Part shown: positions 22,596 to 25,828 of the stretch, piece after piece
Position numbering within the stretch: position 1 is the first letter of the stretch
Layout of the letters: each line of letters begins with the position of its first letter
Source: DASZXJ01 sp035545895
GTDB taxonomy: Bacteria; Planctomycetota; Phycisphaerae; Tepidisphaerales; Tepidisphaeraceae
DNA: 25,828 bases
Direction of reading: 5' to 3'
NCBI GenBank assembly: GCA_035545895.1
Contig: DASZXJ010000161.1
Coordinates: forward strand, 1 to 25,828
The notes under the pieces: model-generated
What the model was told of the DNA's origin: nothing
Database searches by the model: none
The model's input: only the letters and a program-made list of their open reading frames with translations
Position numbers and translations under genes: made by a program

Positions 22596-23078
22596 CTAAT
22601 GATGATGCCCGCCCGGGCCATGTACGTGGCCGTGCGAAAGTTCTTCAGGCGTTGCTTCGCGGACTTCCACGACTTTGACGTCGAAGTTCAGCGTCACGCC
22701 GGCGAGCGGATGGTTGGCATCGACGCGAACGTTGTCCCCCGTCAATCCCACCACCGTGACGACGCGCATCCCCTGCTGACTTTGCGCCTGAAACTGCATG
22801 CCGGGCTGGATGTTGTCCACGCCCTGGAACATGCGCCTGGGAATTTCCTGAACGAGTTCCTCGTTGCGGTGGCCGTATGCTTTTTCGGGCGGAATGGTGA
22901 CGCTGATCTGATCGCCGGACGATTTGCCTTCGAGCGCGGTTTCCAGGCCCGGAATGATCCCGCCAACACCATGCAAATACGCAAGCGGCTCACGTCCCTT
23001 GGAGGTGTCGAGCACCTGCCCCTGCGGATTGGTCAGCGTGTAATCGATTTTGGCAACGGTGTTTTTTGCAATTTGCAA
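22596..23078 (-). CDS. slyD: FKBP-type peptidyl-prolyl isomerase, SlyD-like
   Basis: A 160-residue prolyl cis-trans isomerase and chaperone. The FKBP half starts QIAKNTVAKIDYTLTNPQGQ and contains LHGVGGIIPGLE and PEKAYGHRNEELVQEIPR; the insert-in-flap chaperone domain spans roughly residues 75-125, and HPLAGVTLNFDVKVVEVR closes the fold. The tail HGHVHGPGGHHH is a short His-rich metal-binding tail as in SlyD, whose C-terminus binds nickel and zinc. TTG 23078 is chosen over TTG 23093 because family members begin at this point and AAAGGGTC lies at the right distance. It converges with znuB across 76 bases. Confidence 0.9.
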   Translation of the reverse strand: MQIAKNTVAKIDYTLTNPQGQVLDTSKGREPLAYLHGVGGIIPGLETALEGKSSGDQISVTIPPEKAYGHRNEELVQEIPRRMFQGVDNIQPGMQFQAQSQQGMRVVTVVGLTGDNVRVDANHPLAGVTLNFDVKVVEVREATPEELSHGHVHGPGGHHH

Positions 23079-23203
23079 TGGAGACCCTTTCAAAGGTTAA
23101 GCAGAACTCTATACCAGTTGCGAGAGAAGATCGACATCCTTGAAAATCCATGGACACTTCACCCGCGTTTTCAGGGTGTAACTCAAGATTGTGGCTGGCG
23201 GAA

Positions 23204-23236
23204 CCCCGGGACTAAAGCCCCGGGCTTTGCCCGGGG
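23204..23236 (+). repeat. CCCCGGG triple-hairpin repeat, copy A
   Basis: A 33-base element with three CCCGGG palindromes separated by CTAAAG and CTTTG; the right half folds as CCCCGGGC-TTT-GCCCGGGG. The reverse complement occurs at 25713-25745 with one mismatch. It lies between the divergent slyD and purH genes. Confidence 0.8.
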
Positions 23237-23324
23237 ATCCAACCGAACACGAATTTCAATCCAAAATTCAATCCTTCAATCAGGCTCGAACCGTCCGCCC
23301 AATCCCTGTACCATCTAACCCCTT

Positions 23325-24890
23325 ATGTCAGACCTCGTCGCGATCAAGCGGGCGCTTATTTCCGTTTCCGACAAAACCGGGCTGGCGGAGTTTGCCACCG
23401 TCCTGAACAAACAATTTGCTGTGGAACTGATCAGCACCGGAGGCACGGCCAGGTTCCTGCGCGATCAAGGGTTGCCCGTGACCGATGTGTCGCAGGTAAC
23501 CGGTTTCCCCGAAATGATGGACGGGCGAATCAAGACGCTGCATCCGCTGGTGCACGGGGGTTTGCTTTCGCTACGCGACAATCCCGAACACGTGGCTGCG
23601 ATGAACCAGCACGGGATCAAACCCATCGACCTGGTCTGCATCAATCTTTATCCGTTTGAACAGACGATTTCCAAGCCAAACGTTAGTCTTGAAGAGGCCA
23701 TCGAAAACATCGATATCGGTGGACCGGCGATGATTCGCTCGGCTGCGAAGAACCACCGTTTTGTGCTGGTCGTCACCTCGCCGGATCGATACGAAAAAGT
23801 CCTGGGAGACTTGAAGGAACACAACGGATCAAGCTGCGGAAAACATCGCCTGAAACAGGCCCAGCGGGCTTTTGCGCATACGGCCGAGTATGACTCGCTG
23901 ATCGCGAATTATCTCGGCAAGGCCAGCGGAATCGAAGATCAATCGATGCTGCTGCGTCTGAAGAAATCGGCTGATTTAAGGTACGGCGAGAACCCCCACC
24001 AAAAAGCTTCGCTATACGTGGGAAAACAACCGCGCGAAGCATCCGTCGCATTCGCCAGACAATTGCATGGCAAGGAGCTTTCGTACATCAACCTGCTGGA
24101 TGCCGACGCAGCGCTCAATGCGGTGAAGGAATTCACCCAGCCGGCGGCGTGCATCGTAAAACACGCGTCGCCGTGTGGAATGGCGACGGCGAGCGATCTG
24201 CCGACCGCGTTCAAGAACGCCTACGCCGGCGATCCGCTGGCTGCGTTCGGCGGAATCGTCGCGGTCAATCAGAAAATCGACCTGGCGACGGCGGAATCGA
24301 TCACCGCCATCGATAAATTGCTCGAAGTCATCGTCGCCGCGGGATACGACGAGCAGGCTTTGGAAATTTTGCGTTCGCGATGGAAAAACGTCCGCCTGCT
24401 GGATGTCGGGCCACTCGGCAAATTCGATGAATCCGAGCTGATGATGCACAAGATCGTCGGCGGGTTTCTCGTGCAGCAGCGCGATTTGACCGGCATCGAT
24501 CCATCAACCTGGAAAACCGTCAGCAATCGCCAGCCAAGTGAAAAAGAACTGCACGATCTGCAATTTGCCTGGCTGGCGTGCAAGCACGTTAAAAGCAACG
24601 CGATCGTCCTGGCGCGCGAGCAAATGACGATCGGCATCGGCGGCGGGCAGGTGGACCGGGTCAATGCGGCGAGAAACGCCGTCCAAAAAGCCAGTGAAAA
24701 ATCCAAAGGCGCTGTCGCAGCCAGCGACGCGTTTTTCCCGTTTCCAGATGGACCCCAATTATTGCTGGAAGCTGGAATCACCGCCATCGTCCAGCCAGGC
24801 GGATCGCTGCGCGATCAGGAATCGATCGGCGTGGTCAACCAAGCCGGCGCGGTCATGATCGTCACGGGACAACGGCATTTCCGGCATTAG
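23325..24890 (+). CDS. purH: Bifunctional AICAR transformylase/IMP cyclohydrolase
   Basis: A 521-residue bifunctional enzyme for the last two steps of IMP synthesis. The N-terminal MGS-fold cyclohydrolase (about 1-190) contains STGGTARFLRDQGLPV, MMDGRIKTLHPLVHGGLL and NLYPFEQT. The C-terminal AICAR transformylase contains RYGENPHQKA, DADAALNAVKEF, the catalytic KHASPCGMA (Lys-His pair), DPLAAFGGIVAVN and SDAFFPFPDG, and ends QRHFRH. All expected blocks are present and the length is normal. The ATG is used; no clear ribosome binding site is visible. It converges with the metalloprotein gene across 31 bases. Confidence 0.97.
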   Translation: MSDLVAIKRALISVSDKTGLAEFATVLNKQFAVELISTGGTARFLRDQGLPVTDVSQVTGFPEMMDGRIKTLHPLVHGGLLSLRDNPEHVAAMNQHGIKPIDLVCINLYPFEQTISKPNVSLEEAIENIDIGGPAMIRSAAKNHRFVLVVTSPDRYEKVLGDLKEHNGSSCGKHRLKQAQRAFAHTAEYDSLIANYLGKASGIEDQSMLLRLKKSADLRYGENPHQKASLYVGKQPREASVAFARQLHGKELSYINLLDADAALNAVKEFTQPAACIVKHASPCGMATASDLPTAFKNAYAGDPLAAFGGIVAVNQKIDLATAESITAIDKLLEVIVAAGYDEQALEILRSRWKNVRLLDVGPLGKFDESELMMHKIVGGFLVQQRDLTGIDPSTWKTVSNRQPSEKELHDLQFAWLACKHVKSNAIVLAREQMTIGIGGGQVDRVNAARNAVQKASEKSKGAVAASDAFFPFPDGPQLLLEAGITAIVQPGGSLRDQESIGVVNQAGAVMIVTGQRHFRH

Positions 24891-24921
24891 AGCAACGCGC
24901 CAACAATTGTAGCGTATCGGA

Positions 24922-25347
24922 TCACTTCAATGCCGGCCTGGGAAATCCCCATTCCGCCGCCAATGAGTCGGCGGCGAGTTCGGGGTCTTCATTTGGCCAG
25001 CGGCCGCCGTGGCGAAGGTACGCGTGAGCAAGTTCGTGGGCGATCACCCATCTGGCGAATTCAATCGGTCGTCTTTTGATCGTCCGTTTTAATACCACCG
25101 ATCGCGCGGGTTTGCCTTTGCTGCTGAATCGCATGGGGACGTGAAAGACGACCTGCGGGCCAGGATCGAAATCGCAGACCACAAATTCGGGATCACCCAT
25201 CAGATCAGCCCGCACTTCTTCCGGTAAATTCGCAAACACGGCCGCAACGTGGTCCCGTATCCATTGGTCCAGGAAGAATGCGCCAAGCCATTGATCGATC
25301 GCGGACAAAGTCATGCGAATATTGTAGTCGCGAAGTCGATGAAGCAT
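24922..25347 (-). CDS. Small HExxH zincin-like protein
   Basis: A 141-residue protein with a metalloprotease motif, VIAHELAHAYLRHGGR (HExxH plus a further His), preceded by a mixed alpha/beta region with a conserved-looking FVVCDFDPGPQVVFHVP. Downstream acidic residues in DPELAADSLAAEWGFPRP could supply the third ligand (E..AD pattern). The arrangement resembles small minimal-gluzincin/SprT-like domains, but without the usual zinc-ribbon of SprT. It has no signal peptide, so it probably acts in the cytosol. Start alternatives are ATG 25347 and ATG 25314; neither has a ribosome binding site. Substrate unknown. Confidence 0.7.
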   Translation of the reverse strand: MLHRLRDYNIRMTLSAIDQWLGAFFLDQWIRDHVAAVFANLPEEVRADLMGDPEFVVCDFDPGPQVVFHVPMRFSSKGKPARSVVLKRTIKRRPIEFARWVIAHELAHAYLRHGGRWPNEDPELAADSLAAEWGFPRPALK

Positions 25348-25440
25348 GTTTGTGAAAATCCGGGCAAATTCCGAAGATCCCCCTCCAACGCTGAGCCGCG
25401 ACGCGAAGCGGAGCGCTTTGGGGTTGTTTGAGGAAATCCC

Positions 25441-25459
25441 CCGCCGACACCGTCGGCGG
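25441..25459. repeat. CCGCCGAC hairpin
   Basis: CCGCCGAC and GTCGGCGG form a perfect 8-bp stem around ACC, followed by CTTTA. The form (GC-rich stem followed by CTTT) is like the hairpin at 1641-1663, though the sequences differ. Confidence 0.5.
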
Positions 25460-25600
25460 CTTTACACGGTGGATGTCACTGCGGGAACGTGCAGATGCGC
25501 GAAGATTCATCGCATTTCATCGACCAATTCGCTTGTCCGACTCGTCACATGGCGCGCACTTTTGTGCAGTTTCATGGAGCCTCCATACAAGAATTTGATC

Positions 25601-25627
25601 CACAGATTTCACAGATGACACAGATTA
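25601..25627 (+). repeat. CACAGATTT nonamer array (3 units)
   Basis: Three tandem 9-mers, CACAGATTT, CACAGATGA and CACAGATTA, preceded by TTTGATC. This phrase style is widespread in intergenic DNA of planctomycetes and verrucomicrobia in my general knowledge. Confidence 0.65.
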
Positions 25628-25712
25628 AGAAAATGAAGGGGGAAAAAGAGAGAACGGTTGAAAGACCGTGGGACTTGAATTGTGGATTGAAATTCATCTC
25701 CAGTTGATCGGT

Positions 25713-25745
25713 CCCCGGGCAAAGCCCGGGGCTTTAGCCCCGGGG
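25713..25745 (-). repeat. CCCCGGG triple-hairpin repeat, copy B (inverted)
   Basis: Reverse complement of the element at 23204-23236 with 32 of 33 positions identical. The two inverted copies bracket purH and the zincin-like gene. Confidence 0.8.
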
Positions 25746-25753
25746 CTGTGGGC

Positions 25754-25795
25754 ATTTCGGATTTCGGATTTCGGATTGCGGATTGCGGATTTGGG
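25754..25795 (+). repeat. ATTTCGG heptad array (6 units)
   Basis: Six uninterrupted 7-base units: three ATTTCGG, two ATTGCGG, then ATTTGGG. The order of variants suggests growth by local duplication. Same family as 19956-19983. Confidence 0.8.
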
Positions 25796-25828
25796 AATTG
25801 CGCGAAATGAGTCCGCCTGGCGCAACAA

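Larger units (their letters stand above)
25348..25828. other. Gene-free, repeat-dense right end
   Basis: No convincing gene is seen in this 481-base stretch. It holds four different repeat elements, in order: a perfect hairpin (25441-25459), CACAGATTT nonamers (25601-25627), the second copy of the CCCCGGG element (25713-25745) and a heptad array (25754-25795). Short reading frames through it have repeat-derived translations. Confidence 0.65.

Noticed and set aside
21619..22599. Open reading frame of 326 codons on the plus strand over znuB
   Set aside because: It is rich in Arg, His, Gly and Pro with no motif, and overlaps the well-supported membrane protein frame.
1..25828. TGGCGCAACAA occurs at 6-16 and again at 25818-25828, possibly a circular-contig overlap or attachment repeat
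   Set aside because: Eleven bases is too short to support either idea, and the bases on the left side of the two copies differ.
25348..25828. CRISPR-like array at the right end
   Set aside because: The repeats are 7 and 9 bases long in direct tandem without spacers, and no cas gene is present.

Overview
The window is most likely chromosomal DNA from a planctomycete, probably of the Phycisphaerae type. The evidence is: a prepilin-type protein with the FTLVELLVVMGIIA cleavage/hydrophobic motif followed by the CKSNLRNLGLILYQYVNENKG signature family so common in that phylum; a zinc-ribbon/GYF-like/TPR protein; a TMTC-like polytopic protein with terminal TPRs; a TatC with an enlarged periplasmic loop; GC-rich DNA; and many short, phrase-like intergenic repeats. 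This placement is inference from protein style, not a database result. No phage, transposase, CRISPR array, rRNA or tRNA gene was seen.

Layout. 1-337: repeat-rich leader and promoter. 338-3271 (+): housekeeping genes for an aspartate-type aminotransferase, TatC and inorganic pyrophosphatase. 3360-6418 (+): a two-gene efflux unit, an HlyD-type adaptor plus an ABC transporter whose ATPase and permease are fused. 6399-8428 (-): anmK-murQ, the anhydro-muropeptide recycling pair. 8506-9415: clpS (+) and aat (-) back to back, the recognition and tagging arms of the bacterial N-degron pathway. 9515-11012 (-): a pseudopilin-like gene followed by a membrane-anchored LTxxQ-like protein. 11252-12787 (+): the TMTC-like protein, overlapping the convergent tilS. 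13912-17220 (-): three poorly characterised proteins (zinc-ribbon/GYF/TPR, a two-TM protein, and a Gly/Arg-rich secreted CarboxypepD_reg protein with a clear intrinsic terminator). 17439-18164 (-): a stand-alone CoaB-like domain protein.

18249-22519 (+) is the most coherent accessory unit: a probable zinc-uptake operon with a small exported His/Cys-rich protein, an outer-membrane porin-like protein, then ZnuA, ZnuC and ZnuB with overlapping start/stop codons. It is preceded by a TTGACA -35 box sitting inside a 7-7-7 inverted repeat that looks like a Fur/Zur-family operator. Convergent to it is a SlyD-type FKBP with a His-rich tail. 23325-25347 holds purH (+) and a small HExxH metalloprotein (-).

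The unusual part of the window is its intergenic DNA. At least seven distinct short repeat families occur: TCATT phrases, ATTTCGG heptads, CACAGATTT nonamers, a CTTCGTG/CACGAAG long inverted repeat, CCCCTTGTCC phrases, a GCCGCTTGCGGC palindrome, and a CCCCGGG triple hairpin. Two of these families run into coding sequence: one supplies part of the ZnuA signal-peptide region and another encodes the last residues of the HlyD protein.
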